A stretch of DNA of 54,844 nt from NCBI GenBank assembly GCA_013393415.1, contig JABXHI010000064.1, positions 1-54,844 of the forward strand. Reading direction: 5' to 3'. Positions 44,186 to 52,130 of the stretch are shown here, one piece after another; position 1 is the stretch's first letter; the number at the start of each line of letters is the position of its first letter. The DNA is from Micrococcaceae bacterium (GTDB taxonomy: Bacteria; Actinomycetota; Actinomycetes; Actinomycetales; Micrococcaceae). Under the pieces are notes generated by a model. The model ran no database searches. It was not told where the DNA came from and saw only the letters and a list, made by a program, of their open reading frames with translations. Made by a program: the position numbers and the translations under genes.

Positions 44186-44644
44186 TCAGTCCTTTCCTAT
44201 CCATACGATGCGCACTGGATCAAAAGCGGTGTTTGTGCGGTAATTTCCCATAAACACGTCCGCTCCTTCTTCCATTAACTGGGTCGAGCCGGCGCTATCA
44301 TTTCCGAGCTCGACGTGGACCATTGGCATCCGGGCGTTTTCTTCAAACGGATCGGTGATGGTCAATGCCGTCATATCGTCGACCTGCTGTAGCCAAGGCT
44401 GCTGAATCCTGACGGCCAGCATGCCGTGGTGTCCAGTGAATTGCAGACTTCCGATAAAACGAAGCGCATCAGCAGAGGTGCGTTGCGTATCCAGAGGAAA
44501 GAAGGTCTCCTCCGTTTCCAGAAGTTCGGCACCTTCAAGTGCATACATGTGCCCATCACTCATGCGATTAATGTAGTCGCGAAATGGTTCGTGCACGCCC
44601 CATGCGAGACCTGCGATCTGCGCCTTCTGCTCGAAAATTTTCAT
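44186..44644 (-). CDS. cytoplasmic HtaA-domain protein
   Basis: 152 aa from ATG 44644 (MKIFEQKAQIAGLAWGVHE); a longer open frame overlaps the LysR promoter and is unlikely. It matches the HtaA domain (heme-binding in corynebacterial HtaA/HtaB): opening GLAWGVHEPFRDYINRMSDG, middle LRFIGSLQFTGHHGMLAVRIQQPWLQ, ending NTAFDPVRIVWIG. Classic HtaA proteins are surface-exposed with signal peptides and membrane anchors; this one has neither and contains a single domain. Its position 6 nt before the P450 fusion suggests it delivers heme or handles a hydrophobic substrate for it. The latter is inference. Confidence 0.7.
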   Translation of the reverse strand: MKIFEQKAQIAGLAWGVHEPFRDYINRMSDGHMYALEGAELLETEETFFPLDTQRTSADALRFIGSLQFTGHHGMLAVRIQQPWLQQVDDMTALTITDPFEENARMPMVHVELGNDSAGSTQLMEEGADVFMGNYRTNTAFDPVRIVWIGKD

Positions 44645-44716
44645 GCTACTCACATCACTTACTGTGACGCATGCAATAAACAAGTGCAACTGAGGATAAT
44701 CGTGTTTTATGTGCAG

Positions 44717-44722
44717 TAAAAT
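44717..44722 (+). promoter_or_regulatory. -10 element of the LysR gene, predicted leaderless
   Basis: TAAAAT is followed by 6 nt and ATG 44729; no ribosome site is visible. The -35 is unclear. The region between the divergent LysR and HtaA genes is only 84 nt, so both promoters overlap the probable LysR operator. Confidence 0.4.
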
Positions 44723-44728
44723 TTCGGT

Positions 44729-45670
44729 ATGGTGAACACTTCCGGAACCCAACCCACCCTGCGGCAGCTTGAGTTATTTATCGCTGCGGCTGAGAATGGC
44801 TCGTTTGCCGCTGCAGCGGATGCAGTATTCGTCACCCCGAATGCGGTTTCATCAGCCGTCACGGCGTTGGAATCGATTTTTGACACCCAGCTATTTATCC
44901 GTCGTCGCGCGAAAGGGCTCACGACAACAGCCGCGGGGCAGGACTTAGTGATTCGTGCCAGTGAATTATTGGATCACGCAAAAGAACTGCCGCTCCACAT
45001 TGGCAATGTGGGCAGTGTGCCACGGGGGCAGGTCAAAGTTGGATGCTACTCCACGCTGGCAGCAACAGTCGTTCCGGAACTATGGGCCCAGACTGCTCAT
45101 CACCTACCGGCGGTGCAACTAGACATCGAAGAAGGTCCCGTTGAAATACTGGCTGAGAAGCTACTGAATGGCCACCTCGATATGATGATCTCGTATCGAG
45201 TCGGCCTCCCCACAGGCATCTTGAGCGAGGAATTATTTCAGACCTCACCGCACGTAGCATTGCCGGAGGAACACCCGATGGCTGCGCTACCCGCCGTCAA
45301 ACTTGAGTCCCTAGAGCAAGATCCCTTGATTCTGCTGGATTTACCTCCGGCCGGGGACAACACGCTTCGGTTGTTACACGAACGCGGCCTCCGTCCGTGG
45401 GTCATTCATCGATCCACAAGTTATGAGACCGTCCGTTCGATGGTTGCACGCGGCTTCGGCTACTCACTGTTTTTTCAGCAGACGATGACCGACATGTCAT
45501 ACGAAGGGCTACGACTCGTACACCGAGAGATTGAGCCACCCCTCAACGCCGAACCGGTCGTGTTGTCCCACCACATGGATGCGAAACCAACACGTCGAGC
45601 AAGTGCCGTTGCCAAGCTAATCACCAACATGACCGACACCTCGAAACACAAGCCAAATCGCGAGCACTAG
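44729..45670 (+). CDS. LysR-family regulator (probable regulator of the HtaA-P450 operon)
   Basis: 313 aa. The N-terminal winged helix is LRQLELFIAAAENGSFAAAADAVFVTPNAVSSAVTALESIFDTQLFIRR, followed by the linker helix and a periplasmic-binding-protein-like effector domain (GQVKVGCYSTLAATVVPEL, LDMMISYRVG). It is divergent from the HtaA-P450 operon, the standard position for a LysR activator of that operon. Its stop overlaps by 4 nt the stop of a second, convergent LysR gene. Confidence 0.9.
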   Translation: MVNTSGTQPTLRQLELFIAAAENGSFAAAADAVFVTPNAVSSAVTALESIFDTQLFIRRRAKGLTTTAAGQDLVIRASELLDHAKELPLHIGNVGSVPRGQVKVGCYSTLAATVVPELWAQTAHHLPAVQLDIEEGPVEILAEKLLNGHLDMMISYRVGLPTGILSEELFQTSPHVALPEEHPMAALPAVKLESLEQDPLILLDLPPAGDNTLRLLHERGLRPWVIHRSTSYETVRSMVARGFGYSLFFQQTMTDMSYEGLRLVHREIEPPLNAEPVVLSHHMDAKPTRRASAVAKLITNMTDTSKHKPNREH

Positions 45671-46590
45671 AGCGGTTGAAATATCTCTGAGGTATTCAAG
45701 AAGTCATCAACGAAATCAACCATCACTCGCACGCGTTCGGTTTCTGTTGCTGACATCGCCTGCACCACTCCGAGAGTCGACGGTCGAATGCTATCCGTGA
45801 GTCGTAAGGCGACAACCGACGTACCGTCATAGGTCGAGGTCGTCGCAGCGCGCTGGAACAACACCGTCACTCCGAGATCGTTCCCCACGAGGCAACGCGC
45901 GACTTCAAAACTCGAGGTGTTATGAATTATCGTCGGCGATATTCCTACCTGCTCATAGATATGCCGGGTGTTCTGCAACGTTGGCTGAATATTTAAGCCA
46001 ATAACAGGATCGTCAGCGACTTGCTTCAGGCTGACTTCACGTAGAGCTGCGACGCGATGTTCAGCCGGAACGAGCAAGTAAGGCCTGAACTCAAACAGCG
46101 GAGTAAAAAACAGATTTTCAGAAACCTGGAACCCATACTGAACCGCAAGGTCAAGTTGACCTGAGATCAACTGATCGTGCAGCATTTGGGCGCTCCCCTC
46201 AACAACACGCACATCTATCCCGGGATACTTTGCAGCGAAATCTTTCAGTATCGGTGGGCTAAAGAATGGCGCAAGAGTCGTAAATACTCCCACGCGCAAT
46301 ACCCCGGACACTTCACGACGTGAGTCTGACGCTTCATCCATGAGTTGGACAGCATCTGACAGGAGATGTTTCGACTTCTCGAGAATCCGGTGCCCGTCGC
46401 TGGTCAAGATGATGCCGCGGCCCTTTCGTCGGATCAGAAGACTCAGACCTAAACGCTTTTCAAACTCCTCCAACGCCAATGACAGCGCTGTCGGCGTCAC
46501 CCCCATCAAGTCAGCCGCAGACGAGAGGCTTCCAGACGATGCTGCCGCCTGAAAATATTGCAACTGCCGCAGGGTGAATGGAATCTCCAT
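45667..46590 (-). CDS. LysR-family regulator (probable regulator of the TRAP binding protein)
   Basis: 307 aa, ATG 46590. The helix-turn-helix is LRQLQYFQAAASSGSLSSAADLMGVTPTALSLALEEFEKRLGLSLLIRR. The effector domain begins VLRVGVFTTLAPFFSPPILKDFAAKYPGIDVRVVEG. It is similar in plan to the LysR gene with which it converges (for example GVxTTLAP / GCYSTLAATVVPE), so the two may be paralogues. It is divergent from the TRAP substrate-binding gene, its likely target. Confidence 0.9.
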   Translation of the reverse strand: MEIPFTLRQLQYFQAAASSGSLSSAADLMGVTPTALSLALEEFEKRLGLSLLIRRKGRGIILTSDGHRILEKSKHLLSDAVQLMDEASDSRREVSGVLRVGVFTTLAPFFSPPILKDFAAKYPGIDVRVVEGSAQMLHDQLISGQLDLAVQYGFQVSENLFFTPLFEFRPYLLVPAEHRVAALREVSLKQVADDPVIGLNIQPTLQNTRHIYEQVGISPTIIHNTSSFEVARCLVGNDLGVTVLFQRAATTSTYDGTSVVALRLTDSIRPSTLGVVQAMSATETERVRVMVDFVDDFLNTSEIFQPL

Positions 46591-46754
46591 GATGCTCCAA
46601 AGTTTTTCTTTGTTGTCATTTTAGGTAAGCATAGTTTTCTTTTGTGTGACGCGCGACCATTATGGATGTATCGCTCATCACATTTTGGTGGTTGAGAGTG
46701 TAGAAACTTTCTGGAACCCCGTTCCAACAACCAACCCAATCAGGACTCATCACT

Positions 46755-47897
46755 ATGACTACGACGAAACCCAGCAAGCGGCTCCGAGGCTCATTCAAAG
46801 GCATTGCAGTCGCCGCTGTTACCGCACTTTCCCTATCCGCGTGCGCCCAAACGGAAGCGCAAGACGGTGCCGAAGAATTCAACTTTGTGCTTGCGAACGG
46901 AGCCCAGGTTGGCACACCCCATGAGGCGGTACAGGATCGCTACCTGGAGATGATCGAAGAACGCACTGACGGTCGCGTCACATTCGACCGCACCGACTTC
47001 GAAGTACTCTGCTCGCTTGATGAAATTGCCGAGTGCGTTAGTGATGGGCGGGCCGATATCGGCACCACAATTACCGACTATACCCCGCATATGCTGCCAT
47101 CTATGTCTGTGACCTCGATCATCGGTATGAACACTGACATGCAAGCCGCGATTAGCGCCATGTACGACGTGCACAATGAATACGAACCAGCCAAACAGGA
47201 CCTCGAAGACAACAACCTGCATCTGGCGAGCGCCTGGCCGGTTGGCACACTATTCCTCGGCTCCCAAGAACCCGTAGACAACCTCGACGACGTTGACGGC
47301 CTCCAAGCTCGTGCAGCCGGACCGGTCACCCAGCAGGTTCTTCAAGATGCAGGAATGAATATTTCTGCCATCACAGCGGCCGAAACGTATGAAGCACTCC
47401 AGCGCGGAGTCATCGATTCAGTTGCTTCGGCCCTGGACTTTGCCGTGCAATACGCGGTCGCGGAACAGGCGCCGTACTGGACTGACCCCGGGCTCGGTCA
47501 ATATACCTCATACGGAATGTGGTGGAACAAAGATGCCTATGAGTCTCTTCCAGAGGATCTTCAAGCGACCGTTGATGAAGTCACCGATGAGCTCAACTAT
47601 GGCGAAGCAATGAACGCGTACAACGAGCGCATTGACGAAGTTTGCCAGAGCATGATCGACTCCCCGGATGTAGAGAATTTTGATCGCTGGGATGATGCCG
47701 AAGCCGAGCGTTGGAATAATGAGATCGGCGATCGCGCGGAAGAACTCTGGGTTGACGTTGTCAGTGAGTACAACTTTGAAAATCCCGACGAGTACCTTGC
47801 CGCCTACAAGGAGCACTACAACGCACATGAGTCCAATGACAACGTCGCCGACGGCGCTGCAGAATGTGTAGATCGCTGGCAGGAGCAAAACGGCTAA
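46755..47897 (+). CDS. TRAP-transporter (DctP-type) substrate-binding lipoprotein, orphan
   Basis: 380 aa, ATG 46755 with AGGACTCATCACT before it. The signal peptide ends in lipobox LSAC. The mature domain fits DctP/TAXI-like TRAP receptors: FNFVLANGAQVGTPHEAVQDRYLEMIEERTDGRVTFD, VDNLDDVDGLQARAAGPVTQQVL, and AETYEALQRGVIDSVASALDFAVQY, the typical hairpin before the ligand-binding Arg region. It binds small organic acids in the family. No DctQ or DctM membrane genes are adjacent, so the transporter partner must be elsewhere. A perfect hairpin follows. Confidence 0.85.
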   Translation: MTTTKPSKRLRGSFKGIAVAAVTALSLSACAQTEAQDGAEEFNFVLANGAQVGTPHEAVQDRYLEMIEERTDGRVTFDRTDFEVLCSLDEIAECVSDGRADIGTTITDYTPHMLPSMSVTSIIGMNTDMQAAISAMYDVHNEYEPAKQDLEDNNLHLASAWPVGTLFLGSQEPVDNLDDVDGLQARAAGPVTQQVLQDAGMNISAITAAETYEALQRGVIDSVASALDFAVQYAVAEQAPYWTDPGLGQYTSYGMWWNKDAYESLPEDLQATVDEVTDELNYGEAMNAYNERIDEVCQSMIDSPDVENFDRWDDAEAERWNNEIGDRAEELWVDVVSEYNFENPDEYLAAYKEHYNAHESNDNVADGAAECVDRWQEQNG

Positions 47898-47926
47898 CGA
47901 GCTTCAGAAGTCAAAATCCTTAGAAA

Positions 47927-47961
47927 TGGGGCGGTGTGTGACCAATTCACACACCGCCCCA
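47927..47961 (+). terminator. hairpin after the TRAP binding-protein gene
   Basis: A perfect 15-bp stem (47927-47941 with 47947-47961, arm TGGGGCGGTGTGTGA) has a 5-nt loop. No T-run follows. Confidence 0.6.
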
Positions 47962-48104
47962 TAGTGTTGGCCAGTACGTTTAGCCTTCCTCTCGCCTTTG
48001 TATTTACCGCGATTGGCGGAGCGACACGGCAGAACCAGCAGTGGTGATTTACGTTCAATGGTTCAAACCGTATCCTTAGAGAGGATCATGCTCGAGGAGG
48101 TATT

Positions 48105-49646
48105 GTGGCCCAATTGGTGTATTCGACCCGGTTAGCGCAGCTCTGTGCAGCTACCGGCGTGGAAACCGTGTTTATTCCAGAACAACTCTGGGATTCGCCA
48201 TTGACCGAGGCGTTTGACGATGCTGAAGGCAATATAGCTACCGCTGACGGTATCGCAGAGATTGCCTTTAATATCGTCGCAACTGGGACCGCCGACGGCG
48301 CCGTCATGGCTGCTGCGGGCTACCGCCATGCCGGTGGGCCACCGGCCGCCGTTGTTTTGGATGCCTCCTCCGACTTTCTCGGCAGCTTGAATAAGATCGG
48401 CCAGGCCGTACGCGATAAGCTCTCGATGGTGATCATCCTGGTCGAACCAGAGGATTCATTCAACGGAGTGCGAGCCAACTGGGCAGGACTCATCACCGGC
48501 GTTGGTGCTGTGGCAGTACCTGCTGGCGAAGCCGAGAATATTTCCCAGGCGATGGTCGATGTCATCGATGGGTTGAATAAACAACTGCCTGCCGTGTTGC
48601 AAGTGGATCCGGAGAATCTCAGTGCCGAGATCACCGATGAAGCCGAACCACAATTTGAAGCTCCTCGAACCGGTGCCGTCCCACAGACTTCTCAGGTCGT
48701 GCGCGCCGCAAAAACGCTCGCGCAAGCGCGTTGGCCGCTGATTATCGCTGGTCGTGGAGCACGACATGCGAAATCAGCAATCGTCTCGCTTGCTGATGCC
48801 ACTGGAGCCCTCTTGGCCACCACCACGGGGGCACACGGCCTGTTGGAAGACCAAGCATTCAACATCGGGACGTTGGGCAAAATCTCGACGCCAACCACCG
48901 CTGAGTTGGCACGCGGCGCCGACGTTATCGTCGTGTTTGGTGCAGCGCTTGATGACTGGACGACGCGAGACGGCAAACTCATCAACCCCAGTGCGGCCAT
49001 CATCCAGGTCGACACCTCACCCTGGGCGGTGGGACGCTTTAGTCCGGTCTCGCAGTCGATGATCGCTGATGCACAAGCAGTGGCCACCGCACTTGAAGTC
49101 GAAACAAGCAAGCTGATTGCGGAACCCAAAACCGGGTACCGCACCGAGCACACGCTCGAGCAACTAAAAACGAAATACTGGAACTCGCGCCCAATTCCAG
49201 AACATCAACTCCGCGAAGATACCGTCGATCCACGCGCGTTCCTGGAGCGACTCGAAGAAGTACTGCCCACCGAGCGCACCGTCGTCGTCGACCAATCAGC
49301 CCAGGCAGGATACGCCACCAGCTACCTGCGGGTGCGGGATCATAAGGGCTACATGTTCTTCCCTTCCGGTGCAGTCGAGGCCGGCATGGGCGCTTCCATC
49401 GCGAGGGATGATCGCACGATTGTGGTGGTCACGCACCAGTCTGGGCTTATGGATTCACTGTCTGACTTCCGTGCTGCCGTCGATTATTTGCAACGTGGCG
49501 CACTTGTGGTGTTCCAGCAGGAAGCACCCGTCGCAGAGCTAGCACGCTATTACGGCCTGCCGGTACATGAGATTACGAGTCTTGAGCAGCTGAACGAAGA
49601 AATGTTCGAATCCGGTGTTGTGGTACTGGCCGTCCAACAGCACTAG
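48105..49646 (+). CDS. degenerate thiamine-diphosphate-dependent enzyme (acetolactate synthase-like)
   Basis: 513 aa from GTG 48105 with CGAGGAGGTATT, an excellent ribosome site. The layout is PYR domain (1-170), central domain (about 190-330: PLIIAGRGARHAKSAI, GALLATTTGAHGLL, ADVIVVFGAALDDW) and PP domain (about 380-513). The central domain is well conserved, but cofactor residues are not. The PYR glutamate of the HEQGAAHAADGYAR block appears as TADGAVMAAAGYRH, and the Mg/diphosphate GDG...N motif appears as VVVTHQSGLMDSLSDFRAA. Classical ThDP catalysis is therefore doubtful. It precedes a luciferase-like monooxygenase by 12 nt, suggesting a joint but unknown role. Confidence 0.75.
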   Translation: MAQLVYSTRLAQLCAATGVETVFIPEQLWDSPLTEAFDDAEGNIATADGIAEIAFNIVATGTADGAVMAAAGYRHAGGPPAAVVLDASSDFLGSLNKIGQAVRDKLSMVIILVEPEDSFNGVRANWAGLITGVGAVAVPAGEAENISQAMVDVIDGLNKQLPAVLQVDPENLSAEITDEAEPQFEAPRTGAVPQTSQVVRAAKTLAQARWPLIIAGRGARHAKSAIVSLADATGALLATTTGAHGLLEDQAFNIGTLGKISTPTTAELARGADVIVVFGAALDDWTTRDGKLINPSAAIIQVDTSPWAVGRFSPVSQSMIADAQAVATALEVETSKLIAEPKTGYRTEHTLEQLKTKYWNSRPIPEHQLREDTVDPRAFLERLEEVLPTERTVVVDQSAQAGYATSYLRVRDHKGYMFFPSGAVEAGMGASIARDDRTIVVVTHQSGLMDSLSDFRAAVDYLQRGALVVFQQEAPVAELARYYGLPVHEITSLEQLNEEMFESGVVVLAVQQH

Positions 49647-49658
49647 GGTTTAGAGAAC

Positions 49659-50675
49659 ATGAGCTCAGTCCCACTGTCCATTCTCGACCGGGCCAATACT
49701 CGGGTCATCAACGGCCAAACCGTTGAGGCCCGAGCTATCTTTGCCGAGGTTACATCGCGGGCACAGCAGGCCGAGAAGTTGGGCTATCAACGTTTCTGGG
49801 TGGCCGAACATCACTCAGTACCCGGCATCGCCGGTTCATCGCCGACCCTATTGATACCTCACCTCGCGGCGGCAACGTCGCACATTCGGCTTGGCACCGG
49901 CGGCATTATGGTTCCCAGCCACCAGCCGTTTGTTATCGCCGAACACATTGGCACACTGACGGCACTGACCGATAACCGCTTTGATGCCGGACTTGGTGCA
50001 TCCGTTGGGTTCACAAAACCCGTGCGCGCTGCCCTGCAGCACGCAGCAGACGCAAAAGAGCATTTCGCCGACAACGTTGACGACATCATCGGATATCTCA
50101 ATGGCACCGGCGAAGTCACCGCCTACCCACAGGATCGTTCACAGACACCCCTGCATATCCTCACCGGAGGCGGATCCGCACAACTTGCCGCGACACGTGG
50201 TGCAGGGCTGGTGCTCGGTGGCCCAGCGGTCACCCGCGGCTTGAACACCACGAACGAAACGAATCAAGCCGTTGCAGAATACCGACAACGCTTTACGAGG
50301 TCACCTCTGCGTGAGCATCAGCCCCATGTCATCGCGTCGGTAAATATTGCCATCGCGGCATCACGACAAGCTGCCGAACAACTCGTATTATCCGAAGCAT
50401 GGGCGCTCACCCGGTCACGCAGCATCGGTGTATTCCAACCACTCGAAGACCCGGAGGCGATCCTGGCTGCCGAACCGTCGGAACAACAGCAACGGCGAAT
50501 CAACAAAGCCTTAGCCTCCAGCATTTATGGCACGCAAGATGAAGTGCTCGAACAAATCGAGCGGGTTCTGGCCTACACCCAGGCCGATGAGATCATGGTT
50601 ACCGGCAACATCTGGGATCCAGCCGCGCAGCAAGAGTCAGACCGCCTCCTCATGGATGCGTGGAACACTCGCTAA
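49659..50675 (+). CDS. luciferase-like flavin-dependent monooxygenase (MsnO8-type)
   Basis: 338 aa, ATG 49659. The bacterial-luciferase TIM barrel shows LGYQRFWVAEHHSVPGIAGSSPTLLIPHLAAATSHIRLGTGGIMVPSHQPFVIAEHIGTL, the usual FMN-barrel N-terminal half, then FDAGLGAS, LHILTGGGSAQLAATRGAGLVLGG. It uses reduced flavin and O2 on an unknown substrate, or works as an F420/FMN reductase as some relatives do. Tight spacing with the ThDP-like gene indicates an operon. Confidence 0.85.
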   Translation: MSSVPLSILDRANTRVINGQTVEARAIFAEVTSRAQQAEKLGYQRFWVAEHHSVPGIAGSSPTLLIPHLAAATSHIRLGTGGIMVPSHQPFVIAEHIGTLTALTDNRFDAGLGASVGFTKPVRAALQHAADAKEHFADNVDDIIGYLNGTGEVTAYPQDRSQTPLHILTGGGSAQLAATRGAGLVLGGPAVTRGLNTTNETNQAVAEYRQRFTRSPLREHQPHVIASVNIAIAASRQAAEQLVLSEAWALTRSRSIGVFQPLEDPEAILAAEPSEQQQRRINKALASSIYGTQDEVLEQIERVLAYTQADEIMVTGNIWDPAAQQESDRLLMDAWNTR

Positions 50676-50810
50676 TGTAGCTCACTCATGGTTTTAAAAC
50701 GGAGAGCTCCACATTTGATGAACCGGCTTGTATAGTTCAGGTCATACACGCGGAGTATGCTCCCCTTGTGTCAGGTTCGTGAATCTCAAATTTGATGAAG
50801 GATTCTACCG

Positions 50811-51536
50811 ATGAGCAGCGACCACTACTGGCCGAACATTGTTGATCGTTCCACCTGGAACGAAGCACGGGCCGTGTTGTTGCAGCAGGAAAAAGCGTTG
50901 ACCAGGTTGAAGGACTCGATCAGTGCTGCACGTCGCCGGATGCCAATGGTCGAGGTCCGCACCAACTATGAATTCGAGGGACGCGCCGGCACCGTCACGT
51001 TGCGGGACTTATTCGACGGACGAGACCAACTCATTGTGCAACATTTTATGTTCGCACCCGACTGGGAAGAAGGCTGCGACGGCTGCTCGATGATGGCCGA
51101 ACATATCGGCCCACTGAGCCATCTCCACGCCCGTCGGACCTCCCTGGTACTCACCTCTCGGGCACCGTTAGAAAGACTCATGCGTTTTCAAAGCCGCATG
51201 GGATGGAATCTGCCGTGGTATTCGACGGTCGGAGACACGTTCAATCACGATTTTGGCGCCACCGTAGACGGCGAGGAACGCCAAGCCATCAGCGTTTTTC
51301 TCCGCAAAAATGACCGTGTCTTCCACACATGGTCCACACAGGCTCGCGGCGAAGAACCTTTCATGATGGTGTTCGATCTTCTCGACCTCACCCCGTTCGG
51401 GCGGCAAGAGAGCTGGGAAGTCTCCCCCGTTGGGACGTCCCAAGAACCGACTTACTCGTGGATGCGTCTCGCTGACGCATACACTAAGGCTCAAAACACC
51501 GATCAGTGTCACCGATCCCCGAATAGCGGAGTTTAG
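50811..51536 (+). CDS. DUF899 thioredoxin-like protein
   Basis: 241 aa, ATG 50811 after AAGGATTCTACCG. DUF899 signatures: ARAVLLQQEKALTRLKDSISAARRRMPMVEV, TLRDLFDGRDQLIVQHFMFAPDWEEGCDGCSMMAEHIG, and GWNLPWYSTVGDTFNHDFGAT. The CDGCS cysteine pair sits where thioredoxin-like proteins carry their redox motif. The family function is unknown. The C-terminus overlaps the convergent marR gene by 4 nt. Confidence 0.85.
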   Translation: MSSDHYWPNIVDRSTWNEARAVLLQQEKALTRLKDSISAARRRMPMVEVRTNYEFEGRAGTVTLRDLFDGRDQLIVQHFMFAPDWEEGCDGCSMMAEHIGPLSHLHARRTSLVLTSRAPLERLMRFQSRMGWNLPWYSTVGDTFNHDFGATVDGEERQAISVFLRKNDRVFHTWSTQARGEEPFMMVFDLLDLTPFGRQESWEVSPVGTSQEPTYSWMRLADAYTKAQNTDQCHRSPNSGV

Positions 51537-52027
51537 CTTCCAGGACGGCCGGTGACCTTGCCATGTGGCGATACGGCTTCCGCAACTCGAGCAGAGGCTT
51601 CGCCTAGCGCATGAATCTGCTCATCAGTCAGCTGATCGAAAATCGCATGGCGCACTGCCTCCACGTGACCGGGCGCCATTTCCACGACTTTATCCCACCC
51701 TGCATCCGTTAATTGGCCCAGTGTATATCGACCATCGTTGGGATCGACCACTCGCTCAACCCAACCGGCCTTCATCATCCGTGAGATCACCCTGGATAGG
51801 TGCGACAACGTCATATTCGTGATACCGGCCAGCTCACTGAGTCGTATCGCGCGGTTCGGGGCTTCCGAGATTTGTGAGAGCGCATAGTACTCATACAAAC
51901 TTAGCCCATGGTCTTCACGCAACTGAGCTTCCAGTTTGACCGGCAGCCAAGTCATTAACGACCACACGGCCCTCCAGGTAAAGTCTTCTTCTTCGTCCAA
52001 CCAACGGGGTTCAGGTGTGTTGCTCAT
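51533..52027 (-). CDS. MarR-family transcriptional regulator
   Basis: 164 aa. The winged helix is NRAIRLSELAGITNMTLSHLSRVISRMMKAGWVERVVDPNDGRYTLGQLTDAG, with the typical DxRxxxLxLT-like wing. Dimerisation helices lie at both ends. It is divergent from the aldo/keto reductase, and a large imperfect inverted repeat covers that promoter. It is probably a repressor responding to a small phenolic or oxidised ligand, a family trait. Confidence 0.9.
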   Translation of the reverse strand: MSNTPEPRWLDEEEDFTWRAVWSLMTWLPVKLEAQLREDHGLSLYEYYALSQISEAPNRAIRLSELAGITNMTLSHLSRVISRMMKAGWVERVVDPNDGRYTLGQLTDAGWDKVVEMAPGHVEAVRHAIFDQLTDEQIHALGEASARVAEAVSPHGKVTGRPGS

Positions 52028-52033
52028 ATCGCT

Positions 52034-52079
52034 AGACTACATTACTTGACGCAGAAAGTCAGTTCAGTTAAGTTAGTCT
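52034..52079. promoter_or_regulatory. probable MarR operator over the aldo/keto reductase promoter
   Basis: AGACTA + ACTTGAC (52034-52039, 52044-52050) faces GTTAAGT + TAGTCT (52067-52079) as an imperfect inverted repeat. Inside it lies a plus-strand promoter: TTGACG (52046-52051), 17 nt, TAAGTT (52069-52074). Binding of the regulator here would block both divergent genes. Confidence 0.6.
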
Positions 52080-52130
52080 CCATCGCAAGTAAAATCTCTG
52101 CATGCCTCACCTACTGCTCAGGGAGTGCAC

